Source: an uncultured Pseudomonadales bacterium (lineage in GTDB: Bacteria > Pseudomonadota > Gammaproteobacteria > Pseudomonadales > CANNCY01). From it: 64,000 nt of DNA. Below, in pieces: positions 21,546-30,883 of this stretch. Position 1 is the stretch's first letter; the number at the start of each line of letters is the position of its first letter. The position numbers and the translations under genes were made by a program. Location: NCBI GenBank assembly GCA_947503335.1, contig CANNCY010000004.1, positions 130,305 through 194,304 on the forward strand, written 5' to 3'. The notes under the pieces were generated by a model. The model saw only the letters and a list, made by a program, of their open reading frames with translations, was not told the origin of the DNA and did no database searches.

Positions 21546-21636
21546 TAAAGTTATGAGCCTCGGTAAGTTTTACCTGCTGTATCAGCAAAGCGTTGGCTAT
21601 TGTAATATATAGCGTCTACTTTCGCCGAGTGTTACT

Positions 21637-22431
21637 GTGATTCGTTGTTTACTCATCATTAAATTAATCGTTCTTAGCTGTTGGTCAACCTCGATACGCG
21701 CAGAGCAAATTATTGTATCAATAAAGCCACTAGCGCTAATCGTAAAAGCCGTAGCACCTGATTCGGCCGACATTGTTACGCTTATTCCTCCGGGTGCATC
21801 GCCCCACACGTATCAGCTAAAACCAACCCAGGTTATTGGTTTGTCGAAAGCAAAAACCATTTACTGGCTTAACCCCGCAATAGAAACGGGGCTAGGTAGG
21901 CAGTTAGCCAAGCGTTCTAACGCCTATCAGTTGCACTTAGAGAGCATTCAAGATCACGGTGATATGCATGCTTGGATGAATCCAACTTGGGCACTAAAAC
22001 AGGCGTCGCGTATCGTTAAAGAGCAAAACTGGCCAACTGATAAACTCGCCCAATTTACTAGTGCGCTGCAAGCGTCAACTAAACAATGGCAACAGCAGAC
22101 GGCGTCAATAGGCGATCAACCAGTCGTGGTGGCACATGATGCGTTTAATCATTGGCGAAGTTGGGCTAACTTTAACCAAGTAGCTGTTGTGCAACCAAGT
22201 GCCGAGCATCCAGCGCCAGCGAGTCATTTATTTGACGTTGATCAAATGCTGCAGGCGATGAATCATAGTTGTATTGTGATCGAGCCTAGTACGCCAGAGC
22301 GCACCAAGCGTTTTTTGGCTGCCTACAACCTACCCATGGTCAGTGTAGATATCATTGGCTATTCAGCTGACAGCTATCAACAGCTGATGCAGCAGATTGC
22401 AGATGGTTTAAGCCGTTGCGCTACCCAGTAA
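21637..22431 (+). CDS. znuA: Zinc ABC transporter substrate-binding protein ZnuA
   Basis: ZnuA is the periplasmic zinc-capturing lipid-free binding protein. The 264-residue protein starts at a GTG and has a hydrophobic signal segment (CLLIIKLIVLSCWSTSIRA). Candidate metal histidines are in GASPHTYQLKP, DMHAWMNP and VVAHDAFNHW. The charged His-rich loop that usually precedes the second ligand is reduced to a few residues (QDHGDMHAW). It is divergent from znuCB and followed by polA. Confidence 0.94.
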   Translation: MIRCLLIIKLIVLSCWSTSIRAEQIIVSIKPLALIVKAVAPDSADIVTLIPPGASPHTYQLKPTQVIGLSKAKTIYWLNPAIETGLGRQLAKRSNAYQLHLESIQDHGDMHAWMNPTWALKQASRIVKEQNWPTDKLAQFTSALQASTKQWQQQTASIGDQPVVVAHDAFNHWRSWANFNQVAVVQPSAEHPAPASHLFDVDQMLQAMNHSCIVIEPSTPERTKRFLAAYNLPMVSVDIIGYSADSYQQLMQQIADGLSRCATQ

Positions 22432-22491
22432 CATCTGACTAACTCCTGCCGTTGGTGTATGCTAACGGCAATCAAAATTAAGAGCTTTGTA

Positions 22492-25251
22492 ATGTCTGAA
22501 TCTATGTCTCCATTGGTCTTGGTGGATGGGTCGTCGTACCTGTTCAGAGCCTTTCACGCACTGCCACCGCTGGTAAATTCGAAGGGGCAGCCCACGGGGG
22601 CAATTAAAGGCGTAATCAACATGATTCGCCGGCTTATCAAAGATTACCCAACGTCACAGATTGTGGTTATTTTCGATGCTAAGGGGCCTACCTTTAGAAA
22701 CGAAATGTACAGCGAATACAAAGCACATCGCCCGCCGATGCCCGATGACTTGCGCAGCCAAATAGAACCTATTCACGAAATCATCAAAGCCATGGGGCTA
22801 CCTCTATTGGTGATCCCGGGTGTTGAGGCAGACGATGTGATCGGTACCTTTGCAGACCAGGCGACCAAGGCAGGGCGCGACGCGGTTATCAGTACTGGCG
22901 ATAAAGATATGGCGCAGCTAGTTACCGAGCACGTTACATTGGTCAACACCATGACTGACACAGTGATGGATATCGAAGGCGTTAACGCTAAGTTTGGTAT
23001 CGGCCCAGAATTAATAATTGATTATCTAGCTTTGATGGGCGACAAAGTCGATAACATTCCTGGGGTGCCAGGTGTTGGCGAAAAAACGGCACTAGCTCTA
23101 TTGCAGGGCTTAGGCTCAATCGAATCGATCTATCAGCAGCTTGATCAGGTTGCAACGCTGACCTTTAGAGGCAGCAAAACCATGGCTGCTAAGCTAGAGG
23201 CTAACGAAGAGATGGCTAAGCTATCTTACGAACTGGCAACCATTAAAACCGATTGCGAGCTGCCTATTGCACACGACGACGTAGCCATGCAGCCCGCTGA
23301 CAACGAAGCGCTGTTAAAGTGGTTTACCGATTTAGAGTTTAAAACCTGGATTACCGAGCAATCAAAATTGGTTGATGGTGGCCAAGTGGTCTCTGACAGT
23401 GCTGGTGAGCAAGAAAAAATAGCGGCACCCGAAGTACCCACAAGTATTGATTACGACACGATATTTACGAAAGAGCAGTTTAACGAGTGGCTAACAAAAC
23501 TCGCCAAGGTGGATGCCTTTGCGTTTGATACAGAAACCACCAGTCTTAATTATATGGATGCTGAGTTGGTGGGCCTTAGCTTTAGTTATGAAACAGGCAA
23601 AGCCGCCTATGTGCCGGTTGCCCACAGTTATATGGACGCACCCGAGCAACTCGATCGCGACTGGGTGCTAGAGCAGTTAAAGCCGTTACTAGAAAGCACT
23701 TCAATTACCAAGGTGTGCCAAAACCTTAAGTATGATCGATCGGTTTTGGCTAAATACGATATTGCACTAGGTGGTGCTTTCGATGACACCATGGTGATGA
23801 GCTACGTGCTAAACAGTACTGCTACCCGCCACGATATGGACTCGCTAGCGAGTTTCTATCTAGGTCGTCAAACGACCAAGTTTGAAACGATTGCAGGTAA
23901 AGGCGCTAAGCAACTTACCTTTGATCAAATCGATATTGAAAAGGCTAGCCACTACGCTGCCGAAGATGCAGATATTACTTGGTCACTATACGAGCACCTT
24001 AATAAGTTGCTGACTAGCGAGGGCGCATTAAACGATCTATATCAAAATCTAGATCGCCCCTTAGTGACATTACTGTCAGACATAGAGCGAAATGGCGCTA
24101 AGGTTGATGCGAATCTATTGGGTCATCAATCGATTGAGCTTAGTGCACGCATTGAGCAAATCGAGCGCGAGGTGTACGAGCAAGCAGGCGAACCCTTTAA
24201 TCTAAACTCGCCCAAACAGTTGGGCGAGGTGCTATTCGAAAAACTAAAGCTACCCGTTGTAAAGAAAACAGCAAAGGGGGCACCCAGTACTGCTGAAGAA
24301 GTGCTAGTAGAGCTAGCGTTAGACTTTCCGCTGCCTAAACTCATTTTAGAATACCGTAGTCTAGCGAAACTAAAGTCGACCTATACCGACAAGTTGCCAC
24401 AGTTAATCAACGCGCAAACTGGCCGTATTCATACTAGCTACCACCAAGCAGTAACCGCAACAGGGCGGTTATCATCAAGCGACCCGAACTTGCAAAACAT
24501 ACCGGTTAGAACCGACGAAGGTCGTCGTATTCGCCAAGCCTTTGTGCCTCGTGATGGCTATACCATGGTCGCAGCGGATTATTCGCAGATTGAACTGCGT
24601 ATCATGGCGCACCTAAGTGGTGATAAAAGCTTGTTAGACGCGTTCGCACAAGGCGTTGATGTGCACCGCGCTACAGCGGGCGAGGTCTTTGGCGTGTCAG
24701 TTGACGAGGTAACGGCCGATCAACGACGCAGCGCAAAAGCAATTAACTTTGGCTTAATCTATGGTATGAGCGCTTTTGGGTTGGCAAAGCAGTTGGGTCT
24801 TGGGCGAAATCAAGCTCAGGTCTATATTGATCGTTATTTTGAGCGCTACCCTGGTGTTGCCAGATATATGGACGAAACCCGTGCCCAGGCCCACGAACAG
24901 GGTTACGTTGAGACCTTAGCGGGTCGACGTCTATATTTGCCTGAAATCAACTCACGTAATGGTCAGCGTCGCCAAGCAGCCGAGCGAACAGCGATCAATG
25001 CGCCTATGCAAGGTACTGCTGCAGATATCATTAAGCAGGCAATGATTAATGTTGATTCAGCGCTAAAAGAAGCTGATTTAGACGTGTTAATGATTATGCA
25101 GGTACACGATGAATTGGTCTTTGAAATACATAATAGCTGCCTAGACAGCGCTGTGAATCTGATCAAAGAATCCATGCAGAATGCGGCTCAGTTATCAGTT
25201 GACCTAATTGTTGATGTAGGGCTTGGTAAAAACTGGGACGAAGCTCACTAA
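22492..25251 (+). CDS. polA: DNA polymerase I
   Basis: PolA fills gaps and removes RNA primers. The 919-residue protein has the 5'-3' exonuclease domain (residues about 1-290, with [18 protein letters not shown] and [18 protein letters not shown]). The 3'-5' proofreading domain keeps its acidic residues ([28 protein letters not shown]). The polymerase domain has [35 protein letters not shown] and [10 protein letters not shown]. The start at 22492 was chosen over an ATG at 22459 because AAGAG precedes it at about 7 bases and the earlier ATG falls in the loop of a small hairpin. The alignment to E. coli also begins there. Confidence 0.98.
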   Translation: MSESMSPLVLVDGSSYLFRAFHALPPLVNSKGQPTGAIKGVINMIRRLIKDYPTSQIVVIFDAKGPTFRNEMYSEYKAHRPPMPDDLRSQIEPIHEIIKAMGLPLLVIPGVEADDVIGTFADQATKAGRDAVISTGDKDMAQLVTEHVTLVNTMTDTVMDIEGVNAKFGIGPELIIDYLALMGDKVDNIPGVPGVGEKTALALLQGLGSIESIYQQLDQVATLTFRGSKTMAAKLEANEEMAKLSYELATIKTDCELPIAHDDVAMQPADNEALLKWFTDLEFKTWITEQSKLVDGGQVVSDSAGEQEKIAAPEVPTSIDYDTIFTKEQFNEWLTKLAKVDAFAFDTETTSLNYMDAELVGLSFSYETGKAAYVPVAHSYMDAPEQLDRDWVLEQLKPLLESTSITKVCQNLKYDRSVLAKYDIALGGAFDDTMVMSYVLNSTATRHDMDSLASFYLGRQTTKFETIAGKGAKQLTFDQIDIEKASHYAAEDADITWSLYEHLNKLLTSEGALNDLYQNLDRPLVTLLSDIERNGAKVDANLLGHQSIELSARIEQIEREVYEQAGEPFNLNSPKQLGEVLFEKLKLPVVKKTAKGAPSTAEEVLVELALDFPLPKLILEYRSLAKLKSTYTDKLPQLINAQTGRIHTSYHQAVTATGRLSSSDPNLQNIPVRTDEGRRIRQAFVPRDGYTMVAADYSQIELRIMAHLSGDKSLLDAFAQGVDVHRATAGEVFGVSVDEVTADQRRSAKAINFGLIYGMSAFGLAKQLGLGRNQAQVYIDRYFERYPGVARYMDETRAQAHEQGYVETLAGRRLYLPEINSRNGQRRQAAERTAINAPMQGTAADIIKQAMINVDSALKEADLDVLMIMQVHDELVFEIHNSCLDSAVNLIKESMQNAAQLSVDLIVDVGLGKNWDEAH

Positions 25252-25270
25252 AAAAAATTCAAAAACATGT

Positions 25271-25297
25271 GAACTTATAGCTGAGGCTGCTGACTAA
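25271..25297 (+). promoter_or_regulatory. Candidate sigma-E/AlgU-type promoter for an sRNA
   Basis: GAACTT at 25271-25276 is the classic extracytoplasmic sigma -35 element. It is followed after 16 bases by ACTAA at 25293-25297, which matches the TCTRA -10 element at four of five bases. The initiation point would be near 25303. P. aeruginosa ErsA, encoded at the same locus, is AlgU-dependent. The promoter is an inference from sequence alone. Confidence 0.45.
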
Positions 25298-25302
25298 GTA
25301 AG

Positions 25303-25395
25303 TGAATCAGCGAATTGAGTTGATCTCTCCCTCGCAGTTTGTGTGTTTTATGTAACTTCCCTGTATAACCCGGCCATTCGCCGGGTTCTTTTTTA
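25303..25395 (+). ncRNA. Candidate ErsA/Spot 42-like small RNA
   Basis: The 167-base polA-engB gap has no open frame but shows a plausible ECF-type promoter, unpaired C-rich segments (TCTCCCTC near 25325, TTCCCTG near 25358) and a strong terminator hairpin at its end. Spot 42 in enterobacteria and ErsA in Pseudomonas lie in exactly this gap and act as Hfq-dependent antisense regulators. The 5' end given is inferred from the promoter spacing; about 90 nt is expected. I cannot show conservation without a covariance search. Confidence 0.5.
25367..25395 (+). terminator. Intrinsic terminator in the polA-engB gap
   Basis: AACCCGGC (25367-25374) pairs with GCCGGGTT (25380-25387) around CATTC and is followed by CTTTTTT. 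It ends polA transcripts and any small RNA from this gap. Confidence 0.92.
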
Positions 25396-25418
25396 TGGGG
25401 CACAAACCAATGAAAGCG

Positions 25419-26069
25419 TTAGTCTTCTTGGTCAGGCTGGTCGATAGTTTGATCAACAACAGGTTCGTTCATCAGCTCGTTTAAGCGGTTCCTTAGAACA
25501 TCGACACCAGCACGCTTTAACGCACTAAAGGTTTGTACGGTCGCTAGATGCCCCATACTAGCCACCTCTTTCTGTACCGCTAATAATGATGCTTTTGCAG
25601 GGCCTTTCTTAAGCTTGTCGGCCTTGGTAAGCAATATGTGGATAGGTAGCTGCCCCTTTCTAGCCCACTCAATCATTGTTCGGTCAAACTCTTTTAAAGG
25701 GTGGCGAATATCAACCATGAGCACCAAGCCCCGCAAACATTGGCGTGACTCAAGGTAAGCGCCAAGGTGTTTCTGCCAGTGATCTTTAACAGCGATAGGC
25801 ACCTTTGCGTATCCATAACCAGGTAAATCAACGATACGGCGCTCATCATCAAGCTCGAAGAAGTTGATAAGCTGGGTACGGCCAGGGGTTTTACTGGTAC
25901 GTGCTAATTTGCCATTGTCGGTTAAGGTGTTGATCGCAGAGGATTTACCCGCATTAGAGCGACCGGCGAAGGCCACTTCAAACCCTACATCAGGAGGGCA
26001 TTGATCGATTTTTGCTGCACTGGTTAAAAATTGTGCGTTTCGAAAATTAATTTGGCTCACGGTATACAC
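25419..26069 (-). CDS. engB: Ribosome biogenesis GTPase EngB (YihA/YsxC)
   Basis: EngB is an essential GTPase involved in 50S subunit assembly. The 216-residue protein has G1 GRSNAGKSS, the G2 threonine region [13 protein letters not shown]3 [12 protein letters not shown]4 LTKADKL and G5 FSALKRAG. It converges on polA across the small-RNA gap and is divergent from cytochrome c4, the same neighbourhood as in Pseudomonas. Confidence 0.98.
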   Translation of the reverse strand: MYTVSQINFRNAQFLTSAAKIDQCPPDVGFEVAFAGRSNAGKSSAINTLTDNGKLARTSKTPGRTQLINFFELDDERRIVDLPGYGYAKVPIAVKDHWQKHLGAYLESRQCLRGLVLMVDIRHPLKEFDRTMIEWARKGQLPIHILLTKADKLKKGPAKASLLAVQKEVASMGHLATVQTFSALKRAGVDVLRNRLNELMNEPVVDQTIDQPDQED

Positions 26070-26109
26070 TCAATAGGGTAATTATTTAATGGTAACCTGT
26101 ATTCTCAGA

Positions 26110-26139
26110 TTCACGTAAGCGTCGAATATAGTATATAAT
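26110..26139 (+). promoter_or_regulatory. Candidate sigma-70 promoter for cytochrome c4
   Basis: TTCACG at 26110-26115 and a perfect TATAAT at 26134-26139 are separated by 18 bases. The site lies 40 bases upstream of the cytochrome c4 start and points towards it. Confidence 0.5.
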
Positions 26140-26177
26140 GCCGCGGATAACCGAAGCCGATGGATGGACATCCCGCT

Positions 26178-26822
26178 ATGAAAAAACTTCTAAGCACGCT
26201 TTTTTTTGCTACTGTTGCGCTAACAGGTGTTAATGCAAGTGCAGCCGATGCCGAAGCTGGTAAAGCAAAAGCAGCAGCCTGTGGTGCGTGCCACGGTGCA
26301 GATGGCAACAGTTCAGTTGCTAATTGGCCTAAATTAGCAGGCCAAGGTGAGAAATACCTTATCAAACAGATTAAAGACATTCAGACCGGTGCTCGCCCTG
26401 TGGCCGAGATGACGGCGTTGGTAGCTAACCTGTCTGACCAAGATATTGCAGATATCGCAGCCTATTATGCAGCGCAAACTGCAACTGGTGGTAACGCTGA
26501 CCCTTCTTTAGTAGAGCGCGGTCAGTCGGTATACCAAGCAGGTAACTACGAAACAGGCGTTGCCGCTTGTCTAGCTTGCCATTCGCCAACAGGTAAGGGT
26601 AATGCGCCGGCAGGTTTCCCATCACTAGCGGGCCAGCACGCTGCTTATATTGAAAAGCAGTTAAAAGATTTTCGCTTAGCAGCAAACGAGCCAAACGAGA
26701 ATGGTGGCACCCATCATGGTCGTGACAACGATGGCGAGTCACAAACAATGCGCCTTGTTGCTAAACACATGAGCGATATCGAGATCCGCGCAGTAGCAAG
26801 CTACATTCAAGGTTTGTACTAA
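26178..26822 (+). CDS. Periplasmic dihaem cytochrome c4
   Basis: Cytochrome c4 is a two-haem electron carrier feeding terminal oxidases. The 214-residue precursor has a signal peptide (MKKLLSTLFFATVALTGVNA, cleavage after ASA). It has two class I cytochrome c domains with haem motifs CGACH at about residues 35-39 and CLACH at 131-135, plus axial methionines in MTALVANLSDQDI and MRLVAKHMSD. The start at the Met-Lys-Lys was preferred over an ATG at 26160, which would put a polar stretch before the signal peptide. It is followed by dsbA behind a terminator, as in Pseudomonas. Confidence 0.95.
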   Translation: MKKLLSTLFFATVALTGVNASAADAEAGKAKAAACGACHGADGNSSVANWPKLAGQGEKYLIKQIKDIQTGARPVAEMTALVANLSDQDIADIAAYYAAQTATGGNADPSLVERGQSVYQAGNYETGVAACLACHSPTGKGNAPAGFPSLAGQHAAYIEKQLKDFRLAANEPNENGGTHHGRDNDGESQTMRLVAKHMSDIEIRAVASYIQGLY

Positions 26823-26843
26823 TCTTAAATAGCGGTCTCAAAT

Positions 26844-26878
26844 AAAAAAGAGGTGGTGTGAACCACCTCTTTTTTTTA
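26844..26878 (+). terminator. Terminator after cytochrome c4
   Basis: GAGGTGGT (26850-26857) pairs with ACCACCTC (26862-26869) around GTGA, with an A-tract before and T8 after. Confidence 0.93.
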
Positions 26879-26927
26879 TAGTCAAAACAAATATAAAACC
26901 TAATTTATATCTATCTTTGGAGTCACC

Positions 26928-27557
26928 ATGATTAAGAATTCAATTAAAGCCTTTGCAGCGATGTTGTTGATGGCAGGTGGTCTTGCTACGGCACAGCCAT
27001 ACCAAGAGGGTACAAACTACCGTCAACTAGAAAAGCCTGTACGTACTGCTGTAGCGGGTAAGATCGAAGTAGCCGAAGTATTCTGGTACGGCTGCCCACA
27101 TTGCTTTAACTTTGAACCAATCTTTAATAGCTGGAAGAAAGACTTAGGTGACGATGTAAATGTAGTTATGTTGCCAGCGGTGTTCTCTAAGGTACACGAG
27201 GCTCACGCAAAGCTTTACTTTATCGCTAAGCATATGAAGGTTGAAGATCAAGCGCGCATGGCTATCTATAAAGAGATTATGGCTAAGCGTGGTCGTGCGT
27301 TGACAGACGTTGATAGCCAAGTCGAGTTTATGTCGCAGTACAATATTGATGAAGCTAAGTACCGCAAGATGTACGACTCGTTCTACATCAACAACCAGAT
27401 TAATATGGCTAAGGCTAAGATCATGGGTTATCAGGTTACAGGCACGCCTGACGTGATCGTAAACGGTAAGTACCGAATCGAAGGTTTTAAGACCCAAGAA
27501 GAGCGCCTAGCTATCGCTAAGCATCTTATCGAAATGGAACGCGCAGCGGCTAAGTAA
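26928..27557 (+). CDS. dsbA: Thiol:disulfide interchange protein DsbA
   Basis: DsbA inserts disulfides into exported proteins in the periplasm. The 209-residue precursor has a signal peptide (cleavage near ATA-QPY). The thioredoxin-fold active site is YGCPHCFNFEP, with CPHC at about residues 56-59, and the cis-proline loop is VTGTPDVIVNGKY. The CPHC dipeptide is the classical DsbA type. A GGAG sits 7 bases before the ATG. The gene is monocistronic by structure: terminators lie on both sides. Confidence 0.97.
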   Translation: MIKNSIKAFAAMLLMAGGLATAQPYQEGTNYRQLEKPVRTAVAGKIEVAEVFWYGCPHCFNFEPIFNSWKKDLGDDVNVVMLPAVFSKVHEAHAKLYFIAKHMKVEDQARMAIYKEIMAKRGRALTDVDSQVEFMSQYNIDEAKYRKMYDSFYINNQINMAKAKIMGYQVTGTPDVIVNGKYRIEGFKTQEERLAIAKHLIEMERAAAK

Positions 27558-27581
27558 GCCAAAGCTAAAGCGCTTAACCAT

Positions 27582-27617
27582 AAAAAAAGCCCGCTATCTT
27601 ACGATGCGGGCTTTTTT
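27582..27617. terminator. Bidirectional terminator between dsbA and cytochrome c5
   Basis: A7-GCCCGC (27582-27594) pairs with GCGGGC-T6 (27606-27617) around an 11-base loop. It serves both converging genes. Confidence 0.9.
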
Positions 27618-27635
27618 ATATGCGAGGTATAAAAC

Positions 27636-28070
27636 TTACTTAGCGCCTTCAACCATGTGGTCTACAGCTGCTTTAAGTTCGTCGTCGCTGCAGTCCATGC
27701 ACATACCTTTAGCAGGCATAGCAGCACCGAAACCTTCGATAGCGTGCTTGTAAAGGGTGTCGATACCCTTGGCGATGCGTGGTGCCCAATCGCCAGCATC
27801 ATTTAACTTTGGAGCGCCCGCTACGCCGGCGGTGTGACACATGCCACACTTAGTTTCAACAACGGTCTTACCGTCACGTGGGCCAGCAGGTGCAGCAGCG
27901 GCCACTTCAACTACTGGAGTTGGGCGATCACAGTCTTTACCTTGAACACACACCTGGCCAGCAGGCTTTAGACGATCAGCGATTGCTTCGTCAGTCATAT
28001 GATCTGCAAACAACGGGGCAGTCATTAGGCTTGCACCCACCAACACGCAGAACTTTAGCTTTGATTTCAC
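27636..28070 (-). CDS. Cytochrome c5-type monohaem cytochrome
   Basis: The 144-residue precursor carries a signal peptide (SKLKFCVLVGASLMTAPLFA) and one haem-binding CGMCH at about residues 75-79. A C-terminal MPAKGMCMDCSDDEL segment matches cytochrome c5, with an axial Met and a conserved cysteine pair. A GTG start at 28070 was chosen because AGGG lies 8 bases upstream and the signal peptide then begins immediately; an in-frame ATG at 28127 gives a non-signal extension. A segment before the haem domain contains VCVQGKDCDRPTP, another possible disulfide. It is probably a periplasmic electron carrier. Confidence 0.9.
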   Translation of the reverse strand: MKSKLKFCVLVGASLMTAPLFADHMTDEAIADRLKPAGQVCVQGKDCDRPTPVVEVAAAAPAGPRDGKTVVETKCGMCHTAGVAGAPKLNDAGDWAPRIAKGIDTLYKHAIEGFGAAMPAKGMCMDCSDDELKAAVDHMVEGAK

Positions 28071-28132
28071 AGAATAACCCTCAATTGTAAGCATAATAGC
28101 GCGATTATAACGCCCAGTGCTGCTCATGGCTA

Positions 28133-29158
28133 CTAAACAGATTGGCGAAATTGTGCAGGTGTTAGCGATGTGTTGCGTTTAAAGAACGCTCTAAACGATC
28201 TGGCGTCACTGAATCCAAGCTGTTGACCAATTGCCTCAACACTTAAATGGGTCGTACTGAGATATTGTTTTGCCTGTGTCGTACGGTGTGCATCTAGCAA
28301 TTGCTGAAAGCTTTGATGATGGTCGGCTAATCGTCGGCGAAGCTGCCGTGTCGACAGGTTCACATGGTCTGCGGCAGATTGCATCGTCAGCGATTGAACG
28401 TCGGTATTCACAATATATCGCTTTATGAGATCAACGATGTTGCCCCGATTGAAATTTGCCATCTCTTGTTTACAGAGGTCTTTAATAAGGGCGCCATAAT
28501 GTGGCTGGGCATGTGGTAGTTTGTGTTCGAATATTTCGTTATCAATAAAGGCGCTATAGGTATCGTGATTATCGGTGACAGCGCATTCAAAATGCTGTCG
28601 ATATGCGCGTAATTCTTCTTCACTTGCTCGATGCTTCAAGTAGATATGCTGATAGCTAAAGGGTACTGACGCAATATCATTAAGTACGCGATTTAAGCTA
28701 GCGAACGTTGAGCTTGCTTCAAGTTCAATGGCCTGTTCGTGCTGTACAGTGGGTTCAATAGTAAGCAGATAACCGTCGTAGTCACCATCGTTTACCCTCG
28801 TTAGGGTGTTTGACGAGGCCCAGCTGATAAGTGGCGAAAATTGCGCGATTGATCGCACAGCTTCACCTAGTGTTTTAGCACACATCATACTAAAACCAAG
28901 AATTCCATAGTTAGCAAGCGATAACTTACAGCCAACGCGTAAACCTAGGCTAGCGCTGCGATTTGCCTTAGCGATGCGCGTGTAAATCACTAATTCTTGT
29001 TCAGTGGTTAATCGAAATGCTGGCTCGTTTAAATCATTCACAGACACACCGGTGCCGGCCAGTATCGGTGATATATCGATACGTTGTTCGGCACTAAGAA
29101 TGAACAGCATTAACTGAATTTCAAAGCTGTGTAGAATTTGCTGGTCTAGATGGGACAT
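28133..29158 (-). CDS. AraC-family transcriptional regulator
   Basis: The 341-residue protein has an N-terminal arabinose-binding-like sensor domain of the OruR/ArgR-type regulators (residues about 20-210) and a C-terminal double helix-turn-helix, with SLTMQSAADHVNLSTRQLRRRLADH and the second helix region EAIGQQLGFSDARSFRAFFKRN. It is divergent from a flavoprotein-GcvT operon. The 111-base gap contains a direct repeat TGTCCG spaced by two helical turns, so it is likely the local regulator. The ligand is unknown. Confidence 0.92.
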   Translation of the reverse strand: MSHLDQQILHSFEIQLMLFILSAEQRIDISPILAGTGVSVNDLNEPAFRLTTEQELVIYTRIAKANRSASLGLRVGCKLSLANYGILGFSMMCAKTLGEAVRSIAQFSPLISWASSNTLTRVNDGDYDGYLLTIEPTVQHEQAIELEASSTFASLNRVLNDIASVPFSYQHIYLKHRASEEELRAYRQHFECAVTDNHDTYSAFIDNEIFEHKLPHAQPHYGALIKDLCKQEMANFNRGNIVDLIKRYIVNTDVQSLTMQSAADHVNLSTRQLRRRLADHHQSFQQLLDAHRTTQAKQYLSTTHLSVEAIGQQLGFSDARSFRAFFKRNTSLTPAQFRQSV

Positions 29159-29174
29159 GAGCGGTCGTTTACTG

Positions 29175-29201
29175 TGTCCGTTTTAATCCCTCTATTGTCC
29201 G
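29175..29201. promoter_or_regulatory. Candidate AraC-type operator: TGTCCG direct repeat, 21-bp period
   Basis: TGTCCG occurs at 29175-29180 and again at 29196-29201. The start-to-start distance is 21 bases, the spacing at which AraC-family dimers usually bind direct half-sites. It lies between the regulator and the divergent flavoprotein gene. The match is visible in sequence; the function is inferred. Confidence 0.45.
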
Positions 29202-29269
29202 CCAATGCCGCTGACATAACAAGGGCAAATTCGCTTACTCTACGCTCGATAAAAAGGGGCCCATCAAAA

Positions 29270-30883
29270 ATGACAAAAAAGTATGATGCGATTGTGATCG
29301 GCGCTGGTCACAACGGTCTAACCACTGCAGCCTATTTGGCTAAATCAGGCCTAGATGTACTCGTTGTTGAAAAGAATGACTACATTGGTGGCGCAGCGGT
29401 TAGCCGAGAACTTCACGACGGTTGGATTTACTCTAACTGTTCTTATGTGTGTAGCTTGCTACGCCAATCGATACACCGAGATTTAAACCTAACGAAGCAC
29501 GGCTTAATGATTGTGCCTTACATGGGTACAACCAACTTTACACGCAACGGCGACTATCTGGCTGAATACCCAGATGAAGCTATGCAGTATCGCGAAGTGC
29601 GTCGACATTCAAAGCGAGACGCCGATGCAATGCACCGGTATTACACCGACTTAATGAAGTATGCCAAGGTTATTCGTCATTTCTTATTACGTACACCTGC
29701 AGACCCGACATCATTCAAGCCGCGTGATCTTCAAGAAATGGCCTTTATGGCTAAGAAGTTTATGGGAATGGGTGAGAGAGATATCTACGAATTCATGCGT
29801 TTCATGACCATGAGTGCCGCAGACTTTCTTGCTGAATATTTCGAAAACGACCTGATTAAGGCGTTCTACGCAACATCTTCGATCATTGGTACCGCGTTAG
29901 GTGTTTATTCGCCAGGCACTGCCTACGTTTTGCTTCACCACGTAATGGGTGATGTAGATGGTGCGGTAGGTGCCTGGGGCCTCGCACGCGGCGGTATGGG
30001 CTCGATCTCAAAAGCGATCCATGGCGCACTGCAAGAGCATGGTGGCGAGGTGATGCTTGAGGCTGAGGTAGACACGATCATCGTTAAGGGTGGTAAAACC
30101 AAGGGTGTTGCTCTGACTAACGGCAGTGTCATCGAAGCACCAATTGTTGTGTCTAACCTTGATCCAAAGCGTACCTTTACCAAGATCATGAACAAAGAAG
30201 ATCTACCTGAAGATCTTTATAAGAAAGCGAAAGACTTTAAGATTCGTGGTTCATCGGGCAAGGTGAATATCGCACTTAAAGGTATGCCAGATTTTCCAAC
30301 GCTTCCCAAAGGCCACATGCTACGAAATGGCTCAATGCAATTTCTAGATTCGCTAGAGCGAATGGAGCGTGCGTATGATGACTGGAAGCACAATCGTTGG
30401 TCACAAGACCCGTTTATCGAGATGACACAGTCGTCTGTTTGGGATCCAACTCACGCGGCACCGGGCAACTACTTTGTATCTTGTTTCATCCAGTACTGCC
30501 CACGCGAAGTCGAAGGTGGCTGGACCGAAGAGAACAAGCAGGCGTTCGGTAAAACGATCATCGATCAGATCAGCAACTATAGCCCTAACTTTAAAGACCA
30601 TATCGAGCATATGGAGATTCGTACGCCATACGACATCGAAAAAGAAGTAGGTCTAACCGAAGGCAATATCTTCCAGGGCGAGTTAACCATTGACCAGTTG
30701 ATGTTTAACCGTCCGTTCCCTGGATACTCTCAGTATCGTGGCCCAGTGAAAGGCATGTATATGTCAGGTTCAGGTACACACCCTGGTGGCGGTGTATCAG
30801 CAGCCTGTGGTGCTAACGCTGCCCGCGAGATCTTAATGGACCTTAAGCGTCCTAACATTGTGCCAGAGGATGAGAACGATTAA
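29270..30883 (+). CDS. PYROXD2/phytoene-desaturase-like FAD-dependent oxidoreductase (copy 1)
   Basis: The 537-residue protein begins with a dinucleotide-binding motif DAIVIGAGHNGLTTAAYLAK followed by VVEKNDYIGGAAVSREL. It ends with the FAD-binding stretch GMYMSGSGTHPGGGVSAACG typical of the amine-oxidase/phytoene-desaturase superfamily and closest in feel to PYROXD2. The start at 29270 was chosen (AAGGGG about 10 bases upstream) since the open frame upstream lacks flavoprotein sequence. It overlaps the second flavoprotein by one base (TAATG). There are no carotenoid genes nearby, so carotenoid desaturation is unlikely; the substrate is unknown. Confidence 0.85.
   Translation: MTKKYDAIVIGAGHNGLTTAAYLAKSGLDVLVVEKNDYIGGAAVSRELHDGWIYSNCSYVCSLLRQSIHRDLNLTKHGLMIVPYMGTTNFTRNGDYLAEYPDEAMQYREVRRHSKRDADAMHRYYTDLMKYAKVIRHFLLRTPADPTSFKPRDLQEMAFMAKKFMGMGERDIYEFMRFMTMSAADFLAEYFENDLIKAFYATSSIIGTALGVYSPGTAYVLLHHVMGDVDGAVGAWGLARGGMGSISKAIHGALQEHGGEVMLEAEVDTIIVKGGKTKGVALTNGSVIEAPIVVSNLDPKRTFTKIMNKEDLPEDLYKKAKDFKIRGSSGKVNIALKGMPDFPTLPKGHMLRNGSMQFLDSLERMERAYDDWKHNRWSQDPFIEMTQSSVWDPTHAAPGNYFVSCFIQYCPREVEGGWTEENKQAFGKTIIDQISNYSPNFKDHIEHMEIRTPYDIEKEVGLTEGNIFQGELTIDQLMFNRPFPGYSQYRGPVKGMYMSGSGTHPGGGVSAACGANAAREILMDLKRPNIVPEDEND

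Noticed and set aside
21546-21636. A Zur box between znuC and znuA
   Set aside because: Zur control is expected, but the best candidate (GCTAT-N8-ATAGC near 21596) does not match the known consensus well enough to claim.
22447-22470. Hairpin TGCCGTT/AACGGCA before polA as a terminator
   Set aside because: It has a 10-base loop and no T-tract; at most it is a weak structure in the polA leader.
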